From Pholiota molesta (lineage: Eukaryota > Basidiomycota > Agaricomycetes > Agaricales > Strophariaceae), in assembly GCA_014925825.1 (NCBI GenBank), contig JACGCK010000028.1:310001-374000 (forward strand): a DNA stretch of 64,000 nucleotides. The letters are read 5' to 3'. Numbering within the stretch: position 1 is the first letter of the stretch; each line of letters starts with the position of its first letter. Shown here piece by piece: positions 1 through 11,500 of this stretch. Both the position numbers and the translations under genes were made by a program. A model generated the notes under the pieces. It was not told the origin of the DNA, did not search any database, and worked only from the letters and a program-made list of their open reading frames with translations.

Positions 1-1484
1 TTGTAGATCCTTTGATGGCGTTCGTAGCTTGAAAAAACCTGTTCGTTTCTCTTTTTATTCACACGGAGGCGCATGTAGACTTCTTTTCCACCTGAAGATC
101 GAATCTTCTCCCAGGTGTACAGGTCTGCGTTTTTGACTCGCGGATTCTCTTCGCGCGCGAGTCGTCTCTGCCGATCCTTGGAGGACTCCACTTTGATGAT
201 CTCTTGCTGTCGCTTCTCCCGTTTAGCCAAAAAATCTCGCCAGTGATTGAACAGTTTTCCTTTCTCATCCTCGACATTCTCAATCATTGGTTGAGTTGGT
301 ATTGCGGCCGCAGCTCGCGAGGCCGCAGCATGTTGTTCAGCCTGTTTGGCTAATAGGACTGGTTTTAAAGATTCTTCAGGATCTATTTTCGCTGACGCAG
401 ATGCATGGCTAAGAAACATGTGCGTAGTATACTCGAGGACAAACGAAGGAGCTTCCCTGAATTTCAACAATTTGACAGTCTCGTTCGTTATAGGGTCGCT
501 ACCCAGATTGTAATAGCGTTGGATGATGACGCCAGCCAGAGGAATTTTGGAAGATGGATTGTGGAATAGAAGTGACAATGCATCCTGAATGAGATCGTTG
601 GGAGGCTTCAGAAATGCAAGAGAGCGATCATAGGATATTGCTTGTTCTTGTTCCTTTGACCAGACGAACCACATGGGGATGTTATGTGCAAGGAACCACT
701 CAATATCGGGTCGCGTTCGATCCGCTTGGTTCCATTCGAAAACGACGCCTGCCCGCGGAGTCGTTGCGTCATATGAACAGATAGTGGATGTCATTAATCC
801 GTCAAGCCAAGCCGCAGGATATTTATGCACCTCTTCCAGGCGATGATACCACACGGGAAATGGCGAGCTCGGATCTGGGCGACTGTATGATGAACTTGAT
901 GAAGGTCCGAATCTCTTCGTGCAGGCAATCAGATAGGAAACGAATCCCATCCACACCCCGAACCAGTCCCGTGCTAGAGATATCATCTTCTTTGCTATTC
1001 TGCGAGATTTATGCGGTTGACTATAATTGAACTTTGAGGGTGGAGGAGGAAGATTTCCAGGGATTTTATACCAGATTCTTATACGTTCGGCAGCTTCGGT
1101 AAGTAGTCTTTCACGTTCTGTCCAAACAAGACAATCCTCGGGATGCATTACAAATCGCCTTTCCTGCTTTTCTGACCTCGATAGCGGATCGACGGGAACG
1201 TCGACTTCGACGATACGCGGCATCCAAACAAAGGGCTCGAAAGGAGAAGACGTGTAGGACGGAGCTAGCGGTATGAAGCTCTGCCATCCATAGACGTCTG
1301 TCCACCATACTGGTTGCTTGAAAAGTGATGCTTCTAGACGGTCCGTTTTGAAGGGAGAATCAGAATGAGTCGAAGCTCGCGCTGGTATTAACACCGTTCG
1401 AGAGCAATTCGGAGAATAGAATATCGTGCCCTCTTGTACGAATGCTCGTCCTTGGGACCAATCAAATTCAATTGGAGATGACAT
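1..1484 (-). CDS. Uncharacterised agaricomycete protein, 3' end cut by window edge
   Basis: The minus strand is open without a stop from an ATG at 1484 down to base 1, giving at least 494 codons in one exon, so the C-terminus lies outside the window. The N-terminus reads MSSPIEFDWSQGRAFVQEGT. The middle is rich in Trp and Pro (for example WMPRIVEVDVPVDPL, and FEWNQADRTRPDIEWFLAHN). The last third is charged, with an Ala-rich stretch (about residues 385-395) followed by Lys/Glu/Arg-rich sequence that looks helical. I see no signal peptide and no catalytic motif I recognise. The uninterrupted length and normal codon use argue strongly that it is a gene. From memory, similar unnamed proteins occur as multicopy families in agarics, but I cannot assign a function. 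Confidence 0.8.
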   Translation of the reverse strand, partial: MSSPIEFDWSQGRAFVQEGTIFYSPNCSRTVLIPARASTHSDSPFKTDRLEASLFKQPVWWTDVYGWQSFIPLAPSYTSSPFEPFVWMPRIVEVDVPVDPLSRSEKQERRFVMHPEDCLVWTERERLLTEAAERIRIWYKIPGNLPPPPSKFNYSQPHKSRRIAKKMISLARDWFGVWMGFVSYLIACTKRFGPSSSSSYSRPDPSSPFPVWYHRLEEVHKYPAAWLDGLMTSTICSYDATTPRAGVVFEWNQADRTRPDIEWFLAHNIPMWFVWSKEQEQAISYDRSLAFLKPPNDLIQDALSLLFHNPSSKIPLAGVIIQRYYNLGSDPITNETVKLLKFREAPSFVLEYTTHMFLSHASASAKIDPEESLKPVLLAKQAEQHAAASRAAAAIPTQPMIENVEDEKGKLFNHWRDFLAKREKRQQEIIKVESSKDRQRRLAREENPRVKNADLYTWEKIRSSGGKEVYMRLRVNKKRNEQVFSSYERHQRIY

Positions 1485-2440
1485 CTTCCTAATCCGTAAT
1501 CTGCCTCAATCAACGAGTAAGCAAACGACGAACTGGGGAAAAAGTGAAAGAAAAAAACTTACTCAAATAATTAAACGAAACTGAGCTGAGTGACCAGGTG
1601 GTTGGAGTATGTAGTTTAAAATGATGGTCCTTGTTAATTTGAACAAATGGGAGGGCCTATCCTTGTAGTAACTCTCAGGAAGATCCCAAGAATCTGGTCG
1701 ACGGGTCACAGATTGAGCGATAAGATAAAGAGCGAGCGATAGAAAGTTAGAGGGGTGAGGTGACTGGTATGAGCCGGATAGCGCGTCAATGTGAAGCAAG
1801 AATGGATGGTATGACCAGTAATTCAGGATAATCCTAAATACTGAGATGTAGAAATGAGAATGTTGCCATCAACGCAAGACCAAAGAGAGGAAGGAGTTGA
1901 AGCGCGGAGTATTAAATTCGGCGGAGATTCAAAAGCTTGGGAGATGCCGCGGCGCCCAACTCTGGAGCGTCCAAGCCAAGTAAAGATACTATCAAGATGC
2001 TGTTGAATCATCCAGAGTATCCTAGACTCTAGTTCTCTGACCATATCTTATAGAGTGGTTCTCGTCAGTTAGTACAATCTTCTGACTGGAAATACCGTCG
2101 ATCTCGTTTGTTCAAGTAATACTAAGTAATAGTTGAATGGCACATACAAAGGATGATTTGACCCTGAAAAAGTCTCTCATACCACCGTCTCCGCTAGTCC
2201 AAAATATACCACAGCATGTACATGCTCCATGTGAGTAGAAGATGCCAGAAACTTAGTCCAGCCAAGGTGAATCTTTTCCCCATGACGCATTAGCGCCTTG
2301 GGCGCTTATTTGTCGGGTGCTCAGTAATTCCGATATCTTATTACTGACTTATGACTTCTTCTGATAAAAAGTCAAAATATGAGGCTCTATTCTTGGCCCT
2401 CAAATTGGTAAGAGTCACTGAGTACTACAACCGACCCAGC
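1485..2440. other. Intergenic, no gene seen
   Basis: No supported gene. Only short open frames without family signatures occur. It should hold the 5' flank of the minus-strand gene that starts at 1484. Confidence 0.6.
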
Positions 2441-2872
2441 TCGCGCGGTATCGATCCCACTAGCCTATACCCCCTCGTCAAGATGCCTGCCTCCGCTTTC
2501 CGCAGAGGGATACAAAATCCAGGCGATTGAACGAGATTACGAGCGACTCGCCGGCCTCTCTGATGTACTGGGGCCAAAAATCGAGGAGCAGCACGAGCTC
2601 CTCGACGCGCTGTCGCCTATCTACGACCAGCTTAGCATGTCGCGGTCCTGGTGGATCCTCGAAATCCTGCCGTTCAAGCAAGCACAAGCACCAGAAGGAT
2701 GACCACAGCTGGGCGGCTACCTGTGGGTGGAACCAGGCAGGAGCACGAGGTCAGGATGCATCGTAGCGTGAAGATGAGGATGGAGGCGGAGGTAAAGAAT
2801 GGGGGAAAATACGTTCCCAAGGCGTTTTTCGAGACTGCGCTTGCGTCGGGCATGTTGACATGGGTGGACTAA
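2441..2872 (+). pseudogene. Decayed 3' fragment of a DUF2235 gene
   Basis: This stretch matches the last exon of the intact DUF2235 gene at 4758-6859. It opens with a copy of the region coding GIDPNSLYPLVK and ends with KMRMEAE, GKYVPKA and TWVD followed by TAA, where the intact gene has KMRMEAE, EKYVPKA and QWVD followed by TGA. Between these anchors it also keeps a copy of the EEHELLDALSP(V/I)YDQL coding region. The reading frame is lost several times, there is an early in-frame TGA, and parts of the middle are missing or scrambled. Nothing matching the nine upstream exons or the catalytic Ser, Asp or His regions is present. I read it as a truncated duplicate, not a functional gene. Confidence 0.85.
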
Positions 2873-4757
2873 ATGCTGATTTCAGCTCTTTATCGAACGT
2901 AGTTGGCGCTGGTTCAATCATATGCATAATTTTTGACTTTCCTGTATGGTCCTCGCTCTCTACATTTTGCAATAGACCCTCCAAACAAAAAGCCCGTGTC
3001 GTTCAGTAATTGTACTTGTGGGTCTCCTTGGTCATCGTGACATCTTGAGGGTACTTAGCAGTAGCCAGTTTTGTCCGCGTCCATGACCAAGGCCGCATCG
3101 GTATACACAACGACTTTCGCCTGAAGTCATGCTGGAACCTTGTAAGCAGATGTTTCGCGCGGGTATGTCGACGGAGTATTGAAAGTAAAGCCGCCATCCA
3201 GATAGCGATGCTCAAGATGGTGCATAGCATATGTATTAGATATCTTCGGGTCATTATAAGCTGGCCAGTGGTGGGGTTCTAGCTCTTTAACGAGGGTCTG
3301 TTGAAGTTCAAAGGTGCTTAGGACAGATACGATGAACTGTCGTCGAGTACCCAGAATAAAGCGTAGACTCGGTTCCGCAGTTCAAGCCCCAATATTACGA
3401 AACACAGCTCAACGTCATGTTGGCAGGTCTTCGAAGCGGAGGAAATATTCGCGGCAGATGGAAATAGCGTGCTTCTAGCGCCCAGCGTAGATAGACCTTG
3501 AATTAGACCACCATGCAGCGTAGAGGAACAGAGACGAACGCCGAACGAAAGAGAAAACGAGTCGGATAATCGCGGAACAGACTTAAGTAGCGTAAGCAAT
3601 TCTCACGCATTCCACGTTCGATTTCTCTCAGCTCTGCCACTGAATTGCTACAGAATGCTGTCGGCGAATTCTCCTTGCCCATCGAACGAGGTCGACGAAT
3701 ATGCTTTATCTATAACCCCACCATTTTTGTCTCACAAAACTCGTGAATGACTACGGAAATCAAACGAAGTCAATTGACGCTCCTCGAGGCTCGACTGATA
3801 GCTATCAACCGACGATCACTGGGCGCTAATATGACCATAACCTACCTCATCCGGCGCCAATTTAATGCTGTCCGTGCACAATTATAGCATCGAAAGCCTG
3901 GGGGATCCGAAGATTATGGTGGATGGTCGAAAACTCGAACCTTTTGACTGCAGGACCCCTCAGTTTCTACGCAGCTCATTCTGGTCGCCTAATCAGCGAG
4001 GAAGGCTTGGGAACTTAATTTTGACTCCAACTTCTCCCTTCTTCCCAGGTTGGGTCCGGTTTAACCGTCGACTCGTCACCGGCTCGACCCAGCTTGAAGC
4101 TACGAAATTGAACTGATATGAATCCTTGCGAACATGCAACAGTCTACTTCTCGTAAGTACTCTTAATTTCATTGATTTCACACTGAATCACAGAAGGTTG
4201 TTAATCGCTACGCTTGTCGATATCGTTTCCAATCAATTACACAGTAATTGGAGCGCCGTGGACCTTCTTGAAGAGCACAACAATGAATTCCCCTACTATT
4301 TATAGGTGTGTAAACCATCTCTTATCGCTGTATACTGATGAAAAGCGAACCACCAGGTGTTCGTCTTCAGTCAAAAAGCAGACGGCATAGGCCTGATATT
4401 GCTTTTGAACGGGCTTTAAGATACCAACCCAAGGCCGCCCAATCTAGAAGTTGGCACTCGCTTGCCACCGAAAGACCGACGCTAAATATAATCGGACGTA
4501 TCATTCAACCTGACAGTGTCAGTGGAGTTCGCACAAGATTCGCCACTTCGAGTTAGAAGTGGGGAACCCGAAGGAAAGGAAGTCGTCGGAAATTAATCGT
4601 CTCGTAGAGCCGCCGCCGATACGGATGGGTGCTTCCCCTTCGAGAACAGTCTAAATACTGGCAGACGACCGGAACTGATATCTATATACACTCTAGTGAG
4701 GGCGCATTCCAAAAGCCATTTCTTCCCCTCCAGTGCATCCAGAAGGCCTACCTTACG
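2873..4757. other. Intergenic; one possible coding relic
   Basis: About 1.9 kb without a convincing gene. It includes the weak minus-strand coding relic listed separately (3000-3254). The stretch 3318-3599 is open on the minus strand but starts at TTG and shows no domain. A TATA-like run (tatctatatacac, near 4677-4690) lies about 70 bases before the DUF2235 start codon. Confidence 0.5.
3000..3254 (-). other. Possible decayed coding remnant
   Basis: One minus-strand frame reads as protein-like sequence (HRYLDGGFTFNTPSTYPRE, then KVVVYTDAALVMDADKTGY) but is broken by two stop codons. A neighbouring frame continues with AKYPQDVTMTKETHKYNY. The mix of plausible protein and frame breaks suggests an old exon, but I recognise no family and there is no intact relative in the window. 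Chance open sequence cannot be excluded. Confidence 0.25.
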
Positions 4758-6859
4758 ATGTCGCAAATCGAACCATCGACCTCTGAATCGTCCAACGGAC
4801 TCCAGTCGCCCTTCAGCGACCCGCCGTCCGAGGCTGGGACGTCCCCAGCGACTGAATACTCGGAGGCCGCAGGCGCCCCCGAGCTTCCGAAATATATTCC
4901 TGAAGGGCATCCTGCTCGTACTCTCGTTCTCTGCTTCGATGGCACGGGTGATCAGTGAGTTATTCCATCTTATTGTCGGCAATTGTCCGTCTAACAAGAC
5001 ATCTGAAGGTTTGACTCTGATGTATGTATCACTGGCATGCGAACATGGGCTAGAATGCGTTTCTCACCGATATTTGTAGAACTCGAACATCGTGGCGCTT
5101 TTCACGATGCTCAAGAAGGATGACAGCGACAAGCAGATGGTTTATTACCAGGTATACTCAGACTACATTTGGATCCTCGGCTCGCTCTGACCTTCAATTT
5201 CTAGGCTGGGATTGGCACATATGTCTCCCCACAGGTTGCGACGCCCATGGCGGCGAAGATTTCTAAGTCACTCGACGAGGCCGTCGCCTGGAATCTCCAT
5301 TCCCATCTTATGGGTATGTGGCCTTGGTATATTCTTTGCTCATGATCGTTAATCATACCCATCTCTGCTCCTGCTTTTCACAGATGGATATGAGTTTTTG
5401 ATGCAGAACTGTAAGCGCAGCCAACACTCTATACTGTCTTCAATGTGCTAACGCTATTTTTAGATAAAGCAGGAGATCGTATCTGTATCTTTGGATTCTC
5501 TCGCGGTGCGTACACCGCTCGAGGCCTGGCGGGAATGATCCACAAGGTACGCGCTATTCGGATTATCTTGACCTGGTACATGGGTCTGATACAAGCACTT
5601 GTCTAGGTGGGCTTGTTGCCGGCGTGTAACCACCAGCAAGTGCCCTTCGCGTACAAGATGTACACGAACGCAACCGAAGAGGGCTGGAAGCAGTCGAATG
5701 CCTTCAAGAAAGCGTTCTCCGTTGACGTACCCATCGAGTTTGTTGGCGTTTGGTAGGCGTTGTTTTCCGGCTCGATGCTGGAAGCTTGATGTTCACTTTT
5801 TTGGTTCCAACTATTCTAGGGACACCGTTAACTCCGTAGGGCTTATCCCTCGTCGGCTCCCGTTCACGACCTCCAACACGATTGTCCGTACGTTCCGACA
5901 TGCAGTCGCTTTGGACGAGCGCCGTGCCAAGTTCAAGGCGAACTTGTGGAACCGTCCGACTGCGAAGGAGACGACGCTTGGCGTTGATGGGCAGAAGCCT
6001 GAGAAGAAGCACAAGGAGCACAAGCCCAACAAGAAGAATTCGCTGAAGGCTATGGAGAGGCAGTACAGTGGGAGTTCGGATACTCCTACGGATATCGAAG
6101 AGGTGGGTGTTGTGCGCTGCTCTGTATTCATTTATCGGGTTCTAACCTCGTCGCGATGCTAGGTCTGGTTCTCTGGATGCCATTGTGGTACGTACATTAT
6201 TCGATGCTTTGATTGGGCACTTTCTGATGAAGGTTCTTTTCAATTATACCACAGACGTCGGAGGTGGCTCTGTTGATAACGACACCACCCGCTCCCTCGC
6301 GCGCATCGCCTTGCGTTGGATGGTCCGCGAGTGCTTCAAAGCCGACACCGGCATCATGTTCAGCAGCGAGGGCCTGCGCGAGATCGGGATCGACCCCAAC
6401 AGCCTCTACCCCCTCGTCAAGCCGCGCCCGCCGCCGCTCTCCGCCGCGGGCGCGAAGATCCAGTCCATCCACGACGCGCCGCACCAGGACTACGAGGAGT
6501 TCGCGGGCATCGGCGCGAGCGCCGCGCTCGGCGAGAGCGAGAAGACGGAGGAGGAGCACGAGCTGCTCGACGCGCTGTCGCCGGTCTACGACCAGCTCGA
6601 CCTCGCGTGGTTCTGGTGGCTCCTCGAGCTGATCCCGTTCCGGCAGAAGTACCAGAAGGGGGACAATACGTGGGACACGACGTTTGTGTGGAACCTGGGG
6701 AACGGGCGGTTCATCCCGAAGCAGAAGAAGCATATTGTGAAGGTGCACCGGAGCGTGAAGATGAGGATGGAGGCGGAGCATGAGAACGGGGAGAAGTATG
6801 TCCCGAAGGCGTCGTTCCAGACTGCGCTTGATTTGGGCAATGTGCAATGGGTTGATTGA
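4758..6859 (+). CDS. DUF2235 alpha/beta hydrolase (Tle1-like)
   Basis: Ten exons: 4758-4954, 5009-5021, 5080-5151, 5205-5313, 5384-5410, 5464-5546, 5607-5752, 5820-6102, 6163-6187, 6255-6859; 519 residues. After a Ser/Pro-rich N-terminus of about 45 residues the domain starts with LVLCFDGTGDQ, the usual opening of DUF2235. The nucleophile elbow is GFSRGAYTAR (Ser152), followed by the acid region VWDTVNSVG (Asp217) and the histidine region HCDVGGG (His317). All three predicted triad residues are therefore present. The family includes bacterial type VI phospholipase effectors (Tle1) and many fungal proteins of unknown substrate. A basic insertion (about residues 270-300) separates the Asp and His regions. 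There is no signal peptide, so it is probably cytosolic. Substrate is unknown; a lipid or ester hydrolase is the best inference. Confidence 0.93.
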
Positions 6860-8522
6860 TTTCTTGTTGCTCTCTACGGGTCTCTACGAGTCTCTACGTC
6901 GTCTCTAGTATCTACCAGTAGGACTCGGCAGTGGCTTCCGTTGTACTTATATTTACATCTGCGTAATCGTTCTTTATTAAAATTGATGTCATTGCCTTGC
7001 AATCAATATTCCATAAGCTGTACGAGTAACTCGCGTAAGCGCCGAATAAGCGCCGAAACCCGAGGTGTTCCTGAGCGTGTCACTGCTACTACTTAATCAG
7101 ACTTCAGTCGAATAGTCACTTGATCCCTCGTCGACGACTCGAATTAACCGCACTTTCCTTCCATTTGAAGCTTCGGTAATATGGGGCATACTTCCGCTAA
7201 CAGAATCATAGTATTTAGCGCTGATCTTCACTGGCAGGAGGTGGCTCTAATTTTTATTCCTTCATTTTGGAAACGTCTGATGTCGCGTACAGCTGCGCAC
7301 AAGCGGTATATGGACTTATTATGTATGCGCGAGTAGTCTGCATTGTTATCACCGATTTAATTTGCGTTTAGGAGGGGAATGTAGTTTCGTTTGGCCCATT
7401 GTCGAAGGCTGTCTCGACTTACAAGGAATTTATTAGGAACTCGACTCTTCGAGGGGTAAATATCGGCGTGGATTCAGATATGACCGCTTTATTATTAGGA
7501 AGTTCGCCGATGTTATTCGGAGAGCTTCACATCGACGGCAGTTGCTGGTGTCCGACACGATAGGTCATCTACATATGTCGATCGCGGCGAACCACCCGTG
7601 AACAAGTTGGATGTCAAAAGGTATTTGGTTGTATTATATTCGCAACAATGGGGGTGCAGAATAGAGGTTGGGAGTCTTGGGACAGAGGTCGTGTGAGCAT
7701 CCCACGAATTCATTTCAAAAATACGAAGGACGGCGCCAGAACTTGGCCAGAACCCTGCCTGTGGATAATGACCTGAATCGGAATGTCAGCAGGCCTTGCT
7801 TTGACTGGGCAGCCAGCTCAACTTGAGCTCAACTGTACGGCCGCTCCTAATCGCGCAATTGTGTGAGGTTCGTCGAGAGATTGGAAGTAGGGTGTTTCTC
7901 GAATGTAATTACATTGCGTTAGCACCGAGGTTTGTTGGGAAGTTTACGTGTATTCATCTGCTCAAAATCTGCTAGTCAGTCAGAGTCGGTAGCTACGCAG
8001 CGGCCGGACTGGTGGCATCCCTGTACTTCACGTGATCCGAACATCGGTGCGGGTTGTGCCGTTTCGCCTTGAACGAACTTGCCACCGACATCTCTCATCG
8101 CTGCGCAGTCGCGAACGGCCTATTCTTGCTTTTCCAAGGACTCTGCCGTCACTTAACTGCTTTGGTTCGCTCGCCTGGCAATGTTATCTGCACTTGCGCC
8201 CTATTTACGGAATCCGAATCACGAATTTTCATCTCCTGGCAGCAGGAATGTTCATGGAACAGTGATATCCTTAGCCCGCCCTTCTTACCTCCAACAAGGA
8301 ACCCTTCAGAACTGTCAGTCTGGCTGTCAACGTCGGGCAGATTTCTAGCCGTGGCTTCTCAGTAGTCCCAGGAACTCAATCTGAAATCGCTGCTAATGCG
8401 ACGAACCGAACTCGACGATTGACTCGGAAAGGAAACGAAGCCGGAAGGGATGGAGACAGCTTCATAAATTGAAGCTCTATCACCCAAATAATACACTCCA
8501 ACTCCCCCAGACAGAGCATACC
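6860..8522. other. Intergenic, no gene seen
   Basis: About 1.7 kb between two convergent-to-tandem plus-strand genes. It should hold the 3' end of the DUF2235 transcript and the promoter of the dioxygenase gene. Only short overlapping frames in several registers are present, with no family signature. Confidence 0.6.
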
Positions 8523-11500
8523 ATGGGAACCCATTTGACTGCCACGCAACTCCTCTCCTTTGGCGCTGACGCCGTGCATCTTTCCAAAAGGCCCCCGCCT
8601 GATGCGCCCACTGGTTACTACGACTGGCAGATCACTCCCGACACCGCAGACGATGCCCAAGGACACTCGAAAGTGACCAACCTCATCCAGCGGGTGAGTT
8701 CGTAGCTATTTTTGTGTGGGCAACAGGCGGTCTGACGACGTGAATATTTGCAAAGGCGGAGGGATTTATTGACAAGGGAGGTTTCAAGCCAACCCCCACG
8801 CAGCTCGCGTCCGTATGGGACTCTGTCATCCACCCGACGGCCATCGATGATCGCAAGGGCGGCGTACGTGATTTTCCATAGTATGCGCCGTTCGTCTCAT
8901 TGACGCGCTCTGAATACAGCTTTCCACTGGCCTCGAGATCCTCGCGAAGATCAACCCCGAGAGCGAGCTCGCAGAGAAGATGGGCAACAGCGTGATCAAC
9001 CTGCTGTACACCACCGTGCCCCACCCTCCGGCCTCGTACTTGGGCCCCGACCACATGTTCAGACACGCTGACGGCAGCGGGAACAACCTCGAGAACCCCG
9101 AGCTGGGGCGCTCTGGGACGCCTTACGCGCGCAGTGTGCAAGGCAAGTACGGTTTGCCGAGAAGCTCGCTTCCCGATCCTGGTCTTGTCTTCGATACTAT
9201 TTTGAAGCGACAGCGTGTTAGTTTTTTTTCTTTTCATATTGTCGTGCCGATAACGGTTATTGAACTCTATGGTTTACAGCAAAAGAACCACCCTGGCGGC
9301 ATGTCCAGCATGATCTTCGCATATGCGTCCATTGTCACGCACTCCCTCTTCAGGACCGACCTCAAGAACATCTATATTAACAACGCCAGCTCGTACCTCG
9401 ATCTCAGCCCTCTCTACGGAGATAGTGAGCTCAATTCATCATTCCGCTGAACGTTATCTAATCACCTTAAATTTAGACCAGGCTGCCCAGGACAAAGTTC
9501 GCGACAAGGCGCAGGGTCGTGGATTGCTCCACCCAGATACCTTCTCCGAAGACCGTCTCCTGTTCCTCCCGCCCGCTGCCAGCGTCCTTCTTATCTTGTA
9601 CAGCAGGAATCACAACGTAAGCTCCCTGCCAGACATTTGCTCGCTCTTATCGGCGCTAATTCTTCATGATTCGTGTAAAGTACATTGCCGAGAAGATTCT
9701 CAAGATCAACGAGCGCAAGAGGTGGACCAACCCACCCCCTACTGATACTGCCCTGCGCGCTCAGCAGGACGAGGAGATCTTCCAGACCGCCCGCCTTGTC
9801 AAGTCTGTCTTGGTGTTTTTCCTGCTCATTAACTTTTGCTAATATTATTCTGCTAGTGGTGGCCACTTCATCAACTCCATCACTGGAGACTACGCCGCTG
9901 GATTCATGGGCTCCGCTGAGGGATGCAACTGGAACATGAAGCCATTCGACGTGCGTTGCAATGCGGATTCGAATTTACTTGACGGTCTCTGATAATCTGG
10001 TTTTCTCTATAGCGCATTGATACGAAGGAGCTTGTTGTTCCCCGTGGACAGGGTAACCACTGCAGTGTTGAATTCAACGTTCTCTACCGCGTAAGTAATT
10101 TAAAGAGTGATCATTCCGTACCAGTTGTTGATCTATTTATAGTGGCATCCTACGGTCTCTGCGAAAGACGAGAAGTGGACTGAGGACCTTTTCGCTAGGG
10201 TCTTCAACGGAAAGCCCGCTGATCAGGTGTTTATTACTTTCCTGCCTAACAACCACGTGGCTTACGGGAGTATCTCTCTCAGCTAACTCTGCAAGACCTT
10301 GGCCAGATTGGCGCCGTCTTGGGCAGTGTCCCAGAGAACCCAGCCATCCGCGAATTCTCCGAGCAAGTCTATCTTCTTCCATCGCTCTTTCCCCAGCCAC
10401 CCTAACATATAACGCCCTCTTTCAGCCTCAAGCGCGGTCCGGACGGGAAGTTCTCCGATGACGATCTGTTCCGGGTCCTCGCGGACGCCAGCGAGAGCCC
10501 CGCGAGCTCGTACGGTGGCCAGAACTCCCCTGGCGTCCTGCGCCTCGTCGAGATCATGGGTCTCGAACAGGCCCGGTCGTGGGGAGTGTGCACTATGAAC
10601 GAGTTCAGGCAGTACCTCGGCTTGAAGCAGTTCGAGAGCTTCGAGGAGTGGAATCCTGACCCTGCTGTTGCTGTAAGTGCTTCCTGATTATCTATGCAAT
10701 TTTTCTGGATATTGAGGATGCCATATAGAATGCGGCGCGTCGTCTCTATGGCCACGTTGATAACTTGGAGCTCTACGTACGTCGTCGCTTCTGCATCTCG
10801 GTTGGACATCCCAATCTTAATGGATCATCTATCTAGACTGGTATCGTGGCAGAGGAAATCATGCCCTTGACTGATGGTCTCCGATTCTCTTGCGGATACA
10901 CGACCACGCGCGCTGTCCTCGGTGACGCCATTGCGTTGGTTCGTGGAGATCGCTTCTACACCAGCGACTTCACTCGTACGTGTCTTCAATCTTCTTCATT
11001 TTCCGGCGCTGATTGTTTTCTTGATTAGCTGGAAACTTGACCACTTGGGGATTCTATGATTGCCAACGTGATATGTCGAATGGAGGTGGAGGATCTATGA
11101 GTATGCCTGTTCAGATATTGTCTTCCGTGTTTCTTTACTAAATTGGTGTTTCCTCAGTTCCCAAGCTTTTGCTCCGTCACCTTCCCAAGAACTACCCATG
11201 GGTTAGTAATAAAAATCATCTCCTCGAGAGTCATCACACTGACAAGTTGCCAATAGAACTCCGTCTATTCCCTGTGGCCCTTCTTCACTCCCCAAAAGAT
11301 GGCCGAGAGCTTGACCAGGCAAAAAATCTCGAACAAGTACACCTTCGAGCGGCCCCGTCGCTTCCCCAAGGAACACATCTTGACCACCTTCACAGCCATC
11401 GACACCGTGTTCAGCGATCCCTCGCGTTTCAAGGTCATCTATCCCCTGGTCGGTTATGGCTCTCTCTTGAACTGTGATGAACATGTTCAGTATGTATCTT

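Noticed and set aside
3318..3599. 93-codon minus-strand open frame
   Set aside because: It starts at TTG and shows no domain, splice partner or similarity within the window.
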